A stretch of 64,000 bases of DNA, taken from Trichobilharzia regenti (taxonomy: Eukaryota; Platyhelminthes; Trematoda; Strigeidida; Schistosomatidae). The stretch spans positions 50,840,352-50,904,351 of the forward strand of contig OX235270.1 of assembly GCA_944472135.2 (NCBI GenBank), written 5' to 3'. Under the pieces are notes generated by a model that did no database searches, was not told the DNA's origin, and saw only the letters and a list, made by a program, of their open reading frames with translations. Made by a program: the position numbers and the translations under genes. Position 1 is the first letter of the stretch. Each line of letters opens with the position of its first letter. Shown here piece by piece: positions 1 to 9,944 of the stretch.

Positions 1-931
1 TCTACAATCTCCATAGCTTTGCTAGACTCAGACATAGTTTGAAGATTCCTTCTTACTATGCTTACTTTTGGTTTCATTGAAAGGTGACTCATTTCCCGAC
101 TGGCTTCTTGGAAGCTTTCACTTGCTGGTATCATGCGTCCTCCAACTGATGAGTCTTTCCAACTCCAGAAGGTTAGTTTCGGTACCAACGGATTCGGTCA
201 TTTATGTTTGGCGTTGTTGGCTATACTCCAAGCGGTATACTAGGTCTTCTATGAAGCGGTCAATTAATGGAAAGCTTAACAGAACAAGGCAGTATATGAA
301 TTACCATAGTTTTTGTCTTCTGCAAATTAACAGAGGCCAACAGGTCAAGTGGAATGAATGAAATGGATTTTATGTTCAGTTTAAAGATTTATAGAAAACA
401 GTAACTGTGCTAAGAGTGACTGATTGAGAATGGGGAGTAATGCGCAGCAAAAACAAAAAAAATCCAACTTGTCTGTAACAAAATCTCAAAATGTGTAGTA
501 CATAGTATATGCTGTCTCCTTTCGTATATGCTTCCGTAAAAAGCTGTTAAGATGTTTTTGTAATCTAAAAAACTGTGTATGTTAAGTTAAAATAAGACAG
601 TTAGTGTTAAAAAGAATCCTAATGTAACAACAGAAAGCAAGACACGGAGATCACGTTTTATTTTTCATTAATTAAACCTATATATATATATAATGAACTG
701 TGGGAATATGTGAGAATCATATTCCATTGGAACACATTGTATGCATTACATCACCACACTAATACCCACATGTGTAGATTTAAATGTAGTTTAAATAAAT
801 AAAGTGTTGACAGACGTTCCGGAAGTCAGTCAGTGAAATTAACATAACACATTTTTGGTTACTTAATATCGTTTTTCGAGTTTGCGGGATAGTAAGGAAT
901 GTTCATAGTTTACTGCGGTGATGTAACTTAC

Positions 932-1074
932 AATAAGTTCTAATCTCCCCAAGGACTCATACAAAAAAGGAACTACCATCTCTTGCTTAGATAAACCGTA
1001 CCCGATATTTGTGGTTCTGGGGTTTACTTGAGTACTCAGAACAGCTATCTCAGATTGGTTTATGGATGTCATAG
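932..1074 (-). CDS. Candidate internal exon (C) of an unrecognised host gene
   Basis: A 143-bp open segment reading on the minus strand, encoding about 47 residues that include NIGYGLSKQEMVVPF and ESLGRLELI. It is bounded by an acceptor AG (bases 1076-1075) and a strong donor GTAAGT directly after base 932. The composition is balanced and unlike the low-complexity AT-rich surroundings. The segment needs one base from the previous exon and ends on a codon boundary, which fits candidate exon B at 3320-3395. No family is recognised and no transposon motif is present. The open frame continues past the donor to a stop near 863, so a terminal exon is an alternative. What is seen is the frame and splice-like signals; the exon call is inference. 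Confidence 0.3.
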
Positions 1075-1289
1075 CTTGTTGTGAATAGGTCAACATTATA
1101 CGAATAAAATGAATTATCTGTTAATGTAGCCTGCTTTTAGCATAATTTACTTTCCCGAACATAGGAATAGCCAAGCTCCCACTATTTAGTCTAGTAATGA
1201 CAAATATTTGGATTATTGGTTTTGTACCATAAAATTATATTGTTTGACACTTAACGTATTTTTTTTGTTTCTCTTTATGATAGCAATAA

Positions 1290-1450
1290 AAACAACAACC
1301 TCAGTGGGTCTGTACTGATGAAGAGTCCCAAACTAGGATGAAACAGCTCTTCAGTAATCCCGGGTCTTCCAGTGGTTCTCCAACCGATGTCAGCTCATGA
1401 TGAATTCCTGGAACCAATCAAAAAAGTCCCTACAAACCAGTACTTGAGTA
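1290..1450 (+). repeat. SM-alpha-like short repeat with hammerhead-like block (copy 1)
   Basis: Contains CTGATGA (about 1316), then an AGA insertion, GTCC-CAAACTA-GGAT and GAAAC. This is the order of a hammerhead ribozyme core (CUGAUGA, helix II, GAAA) as known from the schistosome SM-alpha family. It is followed by the family tail (CAGTAATCCCGGGTC, TTCCAGTGGTTCTCCAAC, a TCATGATGA box and a segment ending TACTTGAGTA) that recurs at 35.4 kb. The tRNA-like head is missing, so the copy is 5'-truncated. The extra AGA and the GGAT (not GGAC) helix strand make it unlikely to cleave. Confidence 0.65.
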
Positions 1451-3319
1451 CAAATAACAAGTGTTTTATTCTTTTTATATCAAATATAAGTTAATCTACT
1501 GTAGTCATTGTATTATGGATTCACTTATCAATCCACGATCTACTGGCCTTATTTGTGTCAAGTCTTTTTCATCCGCGGAAAACAGTCACTAGATAAAGCT
1601 TATTCAGAAGGACATATTCCAGTAGGTTTATCCATTTCCATAACTGTTAGCATTTGAGTTTCCATTTCCTTTCTTCAACTGTGATAGTAATTATAACCAC
1701 AATAATCTAGACTACTTCCTTTTTGGTTGCATATACGTATAAATGGCGTCATGATTTGTTTAAAAGTTAACTAAACATCTCTATGCACCATTTAGTTCGT
1801 TGGTGCTTTCAGGTTATTTGACGAGGTATTTCACTATAATGTTATATATGTTCAATAAAATTCGAAGTGGGTTATTTTTCAAGTTAGATATTTGTTATAG
1901 TGGCACATATATTTTATTCACTTTTGAACAATGAATATGCTAGCGTACAATTAAATCAGACAATTCTATTCTTTACTAGTCCATTGTTGTAGGAATATTC
2001 TTCTTTAGTAAATTTATTCAACGTTCGTTAAACTTGACCTCCTTAGCTGATGAAACTCTCCCTTACTTTTTGGTAAGTTGATTTATCCTTTGATAAGGCT
2101 TTTCTTACTACTTCTCTCTTTCATTATGCTTGCCATTTTATTAATTTGCTTTTACAATCTGTCTTATTTTTCATGTCACCTTGACCTCCCGGTAGTTGAA
2201 ATAAGATATAGTGTCTCTCTGTGTCTTTTCAAAGACACTGTATTTGAATGTGCATCCTATTATTTTCTAATTTTATGTCCTAGTATTTTGAGAAAGACAA
2301 GAAGTTCTGTAAGTGAATTCAAGTTACTTTCTTTTTTCTCAAATTCTAGAGTTTCACTTGAAGTGCTTCCAAAAATATGTCTTCATTGTTTACTTTTGTT
2401 AACTTGTTATATAATGTATCAAGATTTTTCATTTCCTGTGCATTTTTATCCATAAGAGATACCACGAATCAGTGGTTACTCCAGTGGTGAATGAAGATCA
2501 ACTTACGTAGAAATGTACTTTAGTTGCTCTACTAGTTTTGTGTTGGTATGGTTGTTGATCTACAGTGCAATTTTTTTCAACGCACACGGCATCTGTCAAC
2601 CACGTCTCGTAAACCGTTAATGCCCAGCTCTTGCTACGCTGGGACTCACGCTGTTCCTCGAAGCTTCTCAGAAACGCTTAGTACGAACGGATGCAAAAAC
2701 CAGAACCCAGTTTGGCGACTCGAGAATTATTTATTCTAACACCAACTTATAGCCAATATTACAACTAAGGTTTCTGACGGTTTTGTACGTGCTTTTTGAA
2801 CAGCGACAGATGAGAGGATGACTGGCTGATTGATGCCTCCGCGAAAATTGGGGAAGTTGGTTTTGAGCAAACAACCATGAATTGATCGTTCAATCTTCAA
2901 CTACTGTTTTGACAGCATCAGTTAACAATAATCTCATAAATTAACAAGCAGTTCTCAGGAACTATATGACTTTTACAGGGGTTCAAGTTTAAACAAAAAA
3001 TAATAGTGAAATAAGGAAAAATAAAGGGAAAAGTAATATGTTTGAATATGCTGGGAAATGAGCAAAGTCATTGATTGATAGCCATGTATACAATCATTTA
3101 GGATCTCGATGGTCTCGTATGACTTACCGAAGGCAAACAAACAATACGTACACATGAGATTCATACTTCGTATAACCGACTCGCTCATCACAAAGCTGTT
3201 CTTTGATTAACAGAGAATTTGTGACCCGTTTGTTGAGGACTAGCTGAAGGATTCCTTTCCTTTGAAAGCGAAAACTCCACGAATGTCTTAAACAAATTAA
3301 TGGTATCATTTGACATAAC
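1451..3319. other. Unassigned AT-rich DNA
   Basis: No domain, tRNA-like promoter or known repeat is visible. A T-rich plus-strand frame at 2078-2455 is rich in Leu/Phe/Ser and has the composition expected of T-rich noncoding DNA. The GC-richer patch at 2575-2710 stands out in base content but matches nothing else in the window. If exons B and C belong to one gene this stretch lies in its intron. Confidence 0.4.
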
Positions 3320-3395
3320 CTTGTGCACAGAGATCCAAATTAACGAAAATGTCGATGTTACTAGCCAGCATTTTGAAAATCTCCCTCTGCCAGTG
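3320..3395 (-). CDS. Candidate internal exon (B) of an unrecognised host gene
   Basis: A 76-bp minus-strand segment encoding HWQREIFKMLASN followed by IDIFVNLDLCAQ. Upstream is an AT-rich acceptor ending TTTTAG; downstream is GTTATG, a mediocre donor. It starts on a codon boundary and ends with one extra base. This matches the end phase of candidate exon A (8651-8870) and the start phase of candidate exon C (932-1074), where the spliced codon becomes Ala. Outside the segment the same frame soon meets a stop. The short length makes chance a real alternative. Confidence 0.25.
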
Positions 3396-4299
3396 CTAAA
3401 ATTTAAACGCATGTAACTAATGTGTACCATGAATGCGCGATTCCACTTAAATGACATTATTTGTCATCAAACAGATTGAGTAGCTTTCGGGAGTCTATTA
3501 AGACTTGTATTAGCAGATATGTAGGGGACTCATACTAGAGTTCACTAATATCACAAATACTAGAATAATAATCCAAGTCAATGGAATGTTAAATAACAAT
3601 ATATTACCAAAAATGCAGTGACGAGTTATACCAACAAAAAGGATTACTTGGATATAAAGTTTAAGTCCTCTGCTACAAATTATTTATATAATCCACGGGT
3701 ACGTTAATTGTTTGAGTTGCGTCTGCTGTAGCTGCTGTGTTCCGGTTGTAGAAAAGTCTTCGGTTGAGAGTAGTAGACTCCTACAATCAATCCGAAGTAT
3801 ATAACACGGTGTGAGTTGAGTAAGTAAGCGGAAATAACCAGGGAGAAGACGAAGTCACCAAAAGCAGAGTGTATTTCCAATTGTACACGGAAGTTATATA
3901 TATTTCAACAAGAAGCGTTTTAAACAAAAATCATGTACAATATCTCTAATTTCTACAAATAACCAAAAAGTGTACAATCACATTGTTACGTATCCACAGA
4001 TATCATATTTGATCTTCAGTTAACAACGATAAAGTGTGCAATCGTAAAAACAACTTGTTATTGTCGATTTGTCATTAAATACACTTGTAGTATATGACAC
4101 TAAAAGGCACGAGTCTGATCTACTTGGATTATTGAACAACAAATAAGAAAATATTGACTTTACTATAGGATATGACAGTACTGGAAGTTTCATTTTCCTT
4201 GATATCATATGAACCTGTTGCTTTTGATTTATTCATTCCTTTGTCACCTATCTTCAAAAAGGATTTTCAGGGGAGCAATCCACAAGGTCGCCCCTCTGT
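3396..4299. other. Unassigned DNA with a short segment shared with 33.3 kb
   Basis: No gene is recognised. Bases about 4200-4257, read on the minus strand, hold GAAGATAGGTGACAAAG and CAACAGGTTCAT. The same words occur at 33306-33340 and again at 34068-34085, on either side of an RTE insertion. The shared stretch is about 55 bp and similarity fades on both sides, so it could be a small old repeat or a fragment of a duplicated locus. Confidence 0.4.
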
Positions 4300-4411
4300 A
4301 ACTATTTTTTAATGTAACAACCCCTTCTCAGGCGTGAGGCTAGCAACCCCACCCTATAAACAAAGTTGCTACAGAAACTTCAGCAAGATAAATCTCCTTA
4401 CGCCAAAAAGT

Positions 4412-7400
4412 CTTTGTGGGGACATGGAACGTCCGCACCATGTACGAGATTGGCAAGGCTGCCCAGATTGCAAACGAGATGAAAAGATACGGAATCAAGT
4501 ACTGGGAATATGTGAAACCAAGTGGAATGGGAATAGACTTCCCAAACTGTCAACGGGTGAGTCAGTGATCTACTCCAGTCACAGAAGATAACCACATGCA
4601 CACCGAGGGTGCGGCTATCATGATGTCACCAACAGCGACGAAGGCCCTGATGCAATGGGAGGCGATTTCGCCCAGGATAATGATACCAGATTCAACTCCA
4701 AAGGAAGGAAAGTGTCAGTTATACAATGCTATGCACCCACAAACAGCTCAGATCTCGAAAAGAAAGAAGAGTTTTACAGACAGCTACAGGCAACAATGGA
4801 CAATACCCCAGCTGGTGACATTAAAATACTAATGGGGGACATGAGCGCCAAACTGGAACTAGGCAACACAGGAAGAGAACTTATCATGGGTATAGAAGCT
4901 CTCGGAGAAATGAATGAAAATGGAGAACTCTTCGCCGACGTCTGCGCCTTCAACGAACTAGTGATTGGTGGCAGTGTATACGAGCACAAAGATATCCACA
5001 AGGTTACATGGGTGCCACCAGACGGGCGAACCATAAACCAAATTGACTTCATCTCAATCTCAAGGAAGTGGAGGCGCAGCTTACTGGACACAAAAGCAAG
5101 AAGAGGAACGGACGTTGGCTCAGACCACTATCTCGTACAAGGGACAATCCAAATCAAATTAAAAGCTTTCAGGGAAACAGGAGCTGCAGATAGACCACAA
5201 GCCAGTTTCAACACTCAAAAGCTGAAGGACCAGGCTACAAAGGACATCTTCATTGCAAACATCAGGGAAAAAGCCGAGACACAAATCAACACCAGCGAAA
5301 AGGTCAGCACTGGGACAACCTGAAAGTGGTGTAAAGTCAAACGAGCATGGAAGTTCTAGGCAGAAAGAAGAGACAGGGCAAATGTGGCTCACTACGGACA
5401 CTTTGAAACTAATAGAGGAGAGAAGGTCAGTGAAACAAAAGATTATCCAGTGCATCGACGAGTAACAACAGCAGGAGTTGAATACAAGCTACAATACAAT
5501 GAACAAAACAGTAAAGAAGAGTGCCAGGGAAGACAAAAGAAAATATTATGAAACCATGGCAAACGAAGCAGAACAAGCTGCGGTGCATGCAAAGGAGACC
5601 TCGCCACACTCTACCAAACAACTAGGTACCTATTGGGCGAAAGTTCGACACAAATCAAGCCAATGAAAGATGACGATGGAGAGTCAATCACCAAAGACGT
5701 GGAGCAAAGAAAACACTGGGCTAAACACTTCAAAAGACTTCTAAATCGTCCGCCACCTACAACACGCCCATCAATACCAACAACGGAAGCAGAACTACCA
5801 GTGAACATTGATTCCCCGAATAAATCAGAAGTCCTGAATGCAATCAAGATGCTAAAAGCTCGGAAAGCAGCAGGACCAGATGGAATCCCAGCAGAAGCAT
5901 TGAAAATAGACCCAGAGACAACATTTTTATTTATTTATTTTTGATTACAGCTTGATTCCACACCGTATTTTTTGTACAAGTATGGAATTTTCAGCATGGA
6001 TACGGTAGCCCAAATTTTGCAGGCCAACCATAGATATCAGGTGTGTGTCGGCAGGGGATCGAACCTCGGACCATGTGCATGGTCGGCGAGAGTCCTAACC
6101 ACTGTGCCACCGAGGCACGCGGACTTGATGACGCCACTGCTGGAGAAGGTGTGGAAAGAGGGCAAAGTACCCGAGGATTGGAAGAACGGATACTTATTCA
6201 AACTACCAAAGAAAGGAGACTTAATTCAATGCAAAAACTGGCGTGGAATTATGCTTCTGTCCATTCCAAGCAAAATACTACGCCGCATCATCCTGGAGAG
6301 AATCAAACAAGCCCTCGATGAAAAACTTCGACCGAAACAAGTCATGCATTGACCAAATCGCAAAACTACGGATCACTATTGAACAGAGCTTGGAATAGCA
6401 GTCACCTCTCTATCTCAACTTCATCGACTTTGAAAAGGCCTTTGACAGCGCCGATCGAGAGGTGATTTAACAACTACTTCGCTAATACGTAGTGCCGCCG
6501 ACAACTATACATCTCACCCAACAGCTGTACGACAATGCTGCATGCCAAGTAATCCACAACGGGGAACTTACGGAAGCCTTCGAAGTGAGGACGGGAGTGA
6601 GGCAAGGCTGTCAACTATCGCCAGTGATCTTCCTGATTGTAGTAGACTGGATAATGCGACAGACAACGGGCAATGAGCAAACAGGCATAAAAAGGACTCA
6701 CACAATAAACTTGGAGGATCTGGACTTCGCCAATGATATATGTCTGATTTCCCACAAACTAGAAGATGTGCAAGTGAAAAGCAACAAGTTGGTAGAAGAA
6801 GCATCAAAGATAGGACTTCAGGTGAACATAGATAAAACAGAGGTGATGAAGATTCCTGGCCAACACCACCGCCACCAACAACAACAGACAACAATCAGCA
6901 TAAATGGGAAGAGTCTGAAGGGAACAACCTCCTTGACCTACCCACCTGGGAGGCATCGTTTTAACTACAGGCCAACGGAACTGACGAGGATATCAAAGCC
7001 AGAATCGGAAAAGCAACACAAGCTTTCATTACTCTCAAGTCTGTGTGGAGGTCAACAGCACTCAGCATCAAAAATAACATCCGGATTTTCAAATCCAATG
7101 TAAAGTCAGTGCTAGAATATGGATCAGAGACTTGGTGAGTCATAAAGAGCATCTCCAACAAACTTCAGACCTTCATTAACAGTTGTCTTCGCTCAATACT
7201 CAAGATTAGATGGCCAGGAGAGATCAGCAATAGGGTTCACTGGGAGCGAACCAATCAGTAACCGATTGTGCAACAAATAGGCAGTAAGAAATGGAGATGA
7301 ATTGGCTGGTTATACTCTGAGGAAACCATCAAGTGACATCACTAGACAAGCCATGGCTCGAGTGTAGCCCTAAAGGGAAGCGGCGAGTTGGTCGTCGGTG

Positions 7401-7540
7401 CAAGGGTGACTTGTAGGAGGTCATGCGAGGAGGAGATGAAAGCATGTGGAGAGACCTGGAGCGGGGTGAAAAAGTTGGCAGAAAACAGAAGGCAATGGAG
7501 GTGCGCAGATGAAGCCCTATATTCTTCTAGGAACTAAAGG
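4412..7540 (+). pseudogene. RTE-1 endonuclease/reverse transcriptase, broken
   Basis: The reading frame is split by frameshifts and stops. Endonuclease: a start like FVGTWNVRTMYE (about 4412), a metal-site MGDMSAKL (about 4834), then IDFISIS (about 5042) and SDHYLVQG (about 5120). RT: AAGPDGIPAEALK (about 5868), FIDFEKAFDSA (about 6418), RTGVRQGCQLSPVIF (about 6583) and DFANDICL (about 6724). In the last motif Asn replaces the first catalytic Asp of the usual FADD box, so the enzyme would be inactive even without the frame breaks. Near the C-terminus there are in-frame stops after ACCAATCAG (about 7260) and after TGGAGA (about 7297); the 33.3 kb copy has the same two. Product of a retrotransposon, not of the host. 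Confidence 0.85.
5924..6121 (-). mobile_element. tRNA-headed SINE, family b, inserted in RTE-1
   Basis: Read on the minus strand: a pol III-type head with an A-box-like GTGGCACAGTGGTTAGGAC and a B box GGTTCGATCCC, then a body with GGCTACCG, CTGAAAATTCCATACTTG and GGAATCAAGCTGTAATC, ending in (AAAT)n. It interrupts the RT coding region just before the part encoding DMLTPLL in the sister RTE copy. Family-b copies also occur at 40.8 and 59.5 kb, with a tail fragment at 13.2 kb. SINEs have no protein; they are transcribed by pol III and rely on a LINE for copying. Confidence 0.85.
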
Positions 7541-7989
7541 ATACAATAATAATAATAATCTTAGCTACTTTTTCCTCATGATATAAACATTAAATAGACG
7601 TGATTACATATTTATTGATTCTTCGTTACCTGTAACTGCTTTCGAATACCTTTCGTTTTCATTGTTAATCGTCATTGGTTGATTTAAATCCCTACGCAAT
7701 ACTTACGGTCTCATTATCGTATTAAGTTTCACCTTTTAATGATGAATCGTATAGGATTTATAGTAAAATATACAGATGCATTTTAAACTTATTTTTTTAG
7801 CTTCTTTTTTAGGATCATGATTCTGAGTAACCAATATGGAGTCTCAACTTGGAGTTTGATAAGTGGCTGCATTAATATGTTCTGCTTCCCTTTCAACTTA
7901 AAATTTTTGTTGGGATTTGAAGCCATTTTCTCAGTGAAGATTGAATGCCGAAACTGTTTAGTTCCTTAACGTTTCAAATAAGCTCTATC

Positions 7990-8235
7990 AGTTAGATAAT
8001 GTGTGCGTTGGTGGCACAGCGGTTAGGACGCTCGCCTATCATGCACATGGTCTGAGGTTCGATCCCTGGCCGACGCACTCCTTTACCTCGCTAAGTCAGT
8101 AGTGAGACTGGTAAGAGGAAAGGTTGGGCATGAGGCTAGCAACCCCATCCTGTAAAAATAAACACTGCTACAGAAACTTCAAGCCACTAGCTTAAAGCCC
8201 TATGTTCCATTGGGAACGTGAAGGGAAAATTATTA
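7990..8235 (+). mobile_element. tRNA-headed SINE, family a (copy 1)
   Basis: The head has TGGCACAGCGGTTAGGAC (A-box-like) and GGTTCGATCCCTGG (B box). The middle has CATGAGGCTAGCAACCCC and CTGCTACAGAAACTTCAAG, which match the 5' leader of the RTE elements. The end has AAGCCCTATGTTCCATTGGG, matching the RTE 3' terminus. The unit is thus a tRNA head fused to both ends of an RTE LINE, consistent with being copied by RTE enzymes. It lies in the putative intron between candidate exons A and B. Confidence 0.85.
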
Positions 8236-8650
8236 ATTATTAGTCAGATAATGATGCACTGTTGGTTTATCAGTTCGTGCATTGTTTAATTTTCTGATGG
8301 TTGTTTTCGACTGGCAAACTGTCTAAAGGTTAGCTAAATCTATTGGATGTTGTAGTCGTCTAACAATGTACCCCTATATCTTCACTAGTTAACTGCCCAA
8401 CTGTAAATTACATCTTTTTTCATCTTGTTCCACCTTTCCAAACTTTTTATAGAATATTGATATAATTCATTTTTCATTCCTGATGGACTCTTATACTTTA
8501 GACCGATAAGGAATTCAGTAATCTCCTGAGTTTCTGTTACCTGAATGATAGAATAGTTTGCATTTAAGGTGTCTACTATCTGGAATCTGTTAGAACTGTA
8601 ACACGTAGCGTAAGTATTTGTATACTATTCAGTAATCATTTTAATTTTAC

Positions 8651-8870
8651 ATCAAGTCGCTCCAAAATGAATGAATCCCTTGAGACAGCCGGTAGGTTGC
8701 TATTTGCCTGAATAGACAGGAAAACGGTAATTTGTGTATTCCAGTTATAGAAGACATTCACTGTACTTTCAATTGAATAGTTTTGGTTTCGTAAGGAACT
8801 GAAGAAACTGAATGTTGCTAGTGTGTCGCCGATAACAGCTGAACTATTAACCAAAAATAACAGAAGCATT
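8651..8870 (-). CDS. Candidate internal exon (A) of an unrecognised host gene
   Basis: A 220-bp minus-strand open segment, about 73 codons. A good polypyrimidine acceptor (TTTTTTCCAG) precedes it and a GTAAAA donor follows. It encodes residues such as SSAVIGDTLATFSFFSSL, STVNVFYNWNTQITVFLSIQ and SFILERLD, with an amino-acid mix typical of real protein and no transposon motif. The segment begins with one base of a split codon and ends on a codon boundary, fitting exon B. If the donor is not used the frame stops 5 codons later (8636), so it could instead be a terminal exon. The ATG at its start is probably internal. Function unknown. Confidence 0.35.
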
Positions 8871-9334
8871 CTGGAAAAAATTTGATCTTCTATGGCTTTG
8901 TGTACACTTTACTGAATGTTATAAGAGATTTAAGTACAAAAGAAACACCATAACAATGGGAAATTTTTCATCAGACAAACAGTCTTCACTTGTCAAACAA
9001 AGTGCTCACCGAAACAATTTGAGATTGAATAATTTTTTTCTTACGCATATATCAAGGTACCATACCGTTTGTAAATTTCAAAACAGACATGAGACGAATG
9101 GAAAGAGGCATTCTTTATCGTATTTCCAAGCATGTCGCAAAAACTAGTAACTAAAGAATATACAAAAATTCTTTGATAAAACTGCTCATCAGTTATCACA
9201 GCATAAACTTGTATTTCAGAAAAGATTCAACTTTATCGACAGAAATCATGGCGCAACAATTTTTAGCCAGATATCATCATGAATTCGAGAACTTTTTCCA
9301 GTTTAGTCGGGAGGTTCACCAAGCTGATATATAT

Positions 9335-9568
9335 ACATATATATCAGCTTCAGTGGCATAGTGGTTAGGACGCTCGCCGACCATGCACATGGTCCGGGGT
9401 TCGATCCCCGACCGAAGCACTCCTTTACCTCGCTATGCCAAAAATAATGCTGGTGAAGAGGAAAGGTTGGACATGAGGCTAGCGACCTCATCCTGTAAAA
9501 TAAACACTGCTACAGAAACTTCAAGCTACTAGCTTGAGGTCCTATGTTCCACTGAGGAACGTGAAGGT
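9335..9568 (+). mobile_element. tRNA-headed SINE, family a (copy 2)
   Basis: Same structure as the copy at 7990-8235. In this copy the ends of the head can pair (GCTTC with GAAGC) and the T-arm GGGGTTCGATCCCC is perfect. The middle of the head forms a GACCAT-GCAC-ATGGTC hairpin in place of a normal anticodon arm. RTE-leader sequence (GAGGCTAGCGACCTCATCC) and an RTE end motif (TCCTATGTTCCACTGAGG) follow. A TA repeat abuts the 3' end. Confidence 0.85.
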
Positions 9569-9569
9569 A

Positions 9570-9571
9570 TA

Positions 9572-9621
<50 letters not shown>
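9570..9621. repeat. (TA)n microsatellite
   Basis: An almost pure TA run directly after the SINE tail, probably grown from its AT-rich 3' end or target site. Confidence 0.95.
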
Positions 9622-9624
<3 letters not shown>

Positions 9625-9944
9625 CCGCTTAGAACCTTTATTTCCCAAACAACTGCTGAGCATTCCTAATTTATACGAAGTATCCACAAATTATATTTGA
9701 ACAATAATTTATTCAGATGAAATAATAATTTACGATGATTATTGTCCAGGAGAACATTGGAAATTATACTAATTTTGAACCAATTTAAACGTATGAACTA
9801 GTTAGCTTTATGAAGCAGTAGAGCAGAGAGAAATGGGTATTTTACTAAACTATTTCATGTTCGGTCAGTAGGGAAATTTGAAGGTAGGCAGACAGATGAT
9901 TTGACATAAAAATAAATTATTAATGTAAGTATAAAACTTGGGCA

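Larger units (their letters stand above)
4300..7556 (+). mobile_element. RTE-like non-LTR retrotransposon, near full length, defective (RTE-1)
   Basis: A LINE with a 5' leader holding CTAGCAACCCCACC and GCTACAGAAACTTC (about 4340-4385), an apurinic-type endonuclease, a reverse transcriptase, and an (AAT)n 3' tail after an AGCCCTAT end motif. The same leader and end motif occur in the minus-strand copy at 38-41.5 kb, which confirms the element's limits to within some tens of bases. The order (endonuclease then RT, short leader, short repeat tail) is that of RTE elements, known in schistosomes as the SR2/RTE group. A SINE has inserted at 5924-6121 on the opposite strand. The exact 5' end and target-site duplication could not be fixed. 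Confidence 0.9.

Noticed and set aside
2078..2455. A membrane protein of 125 residues
   Set aside because: The hydrophobic look comes from T-rich DNA. There is no splice context and no recognised motif.
9345..9420. A functional tRNA gene
   Set aside because: A and B boxes and an acceptor-like pairing are present, but the anticodon region is a hairpin with no 7-base anticodon loop, and the unit recurs with LINE-derived tails. It is a SINE head.
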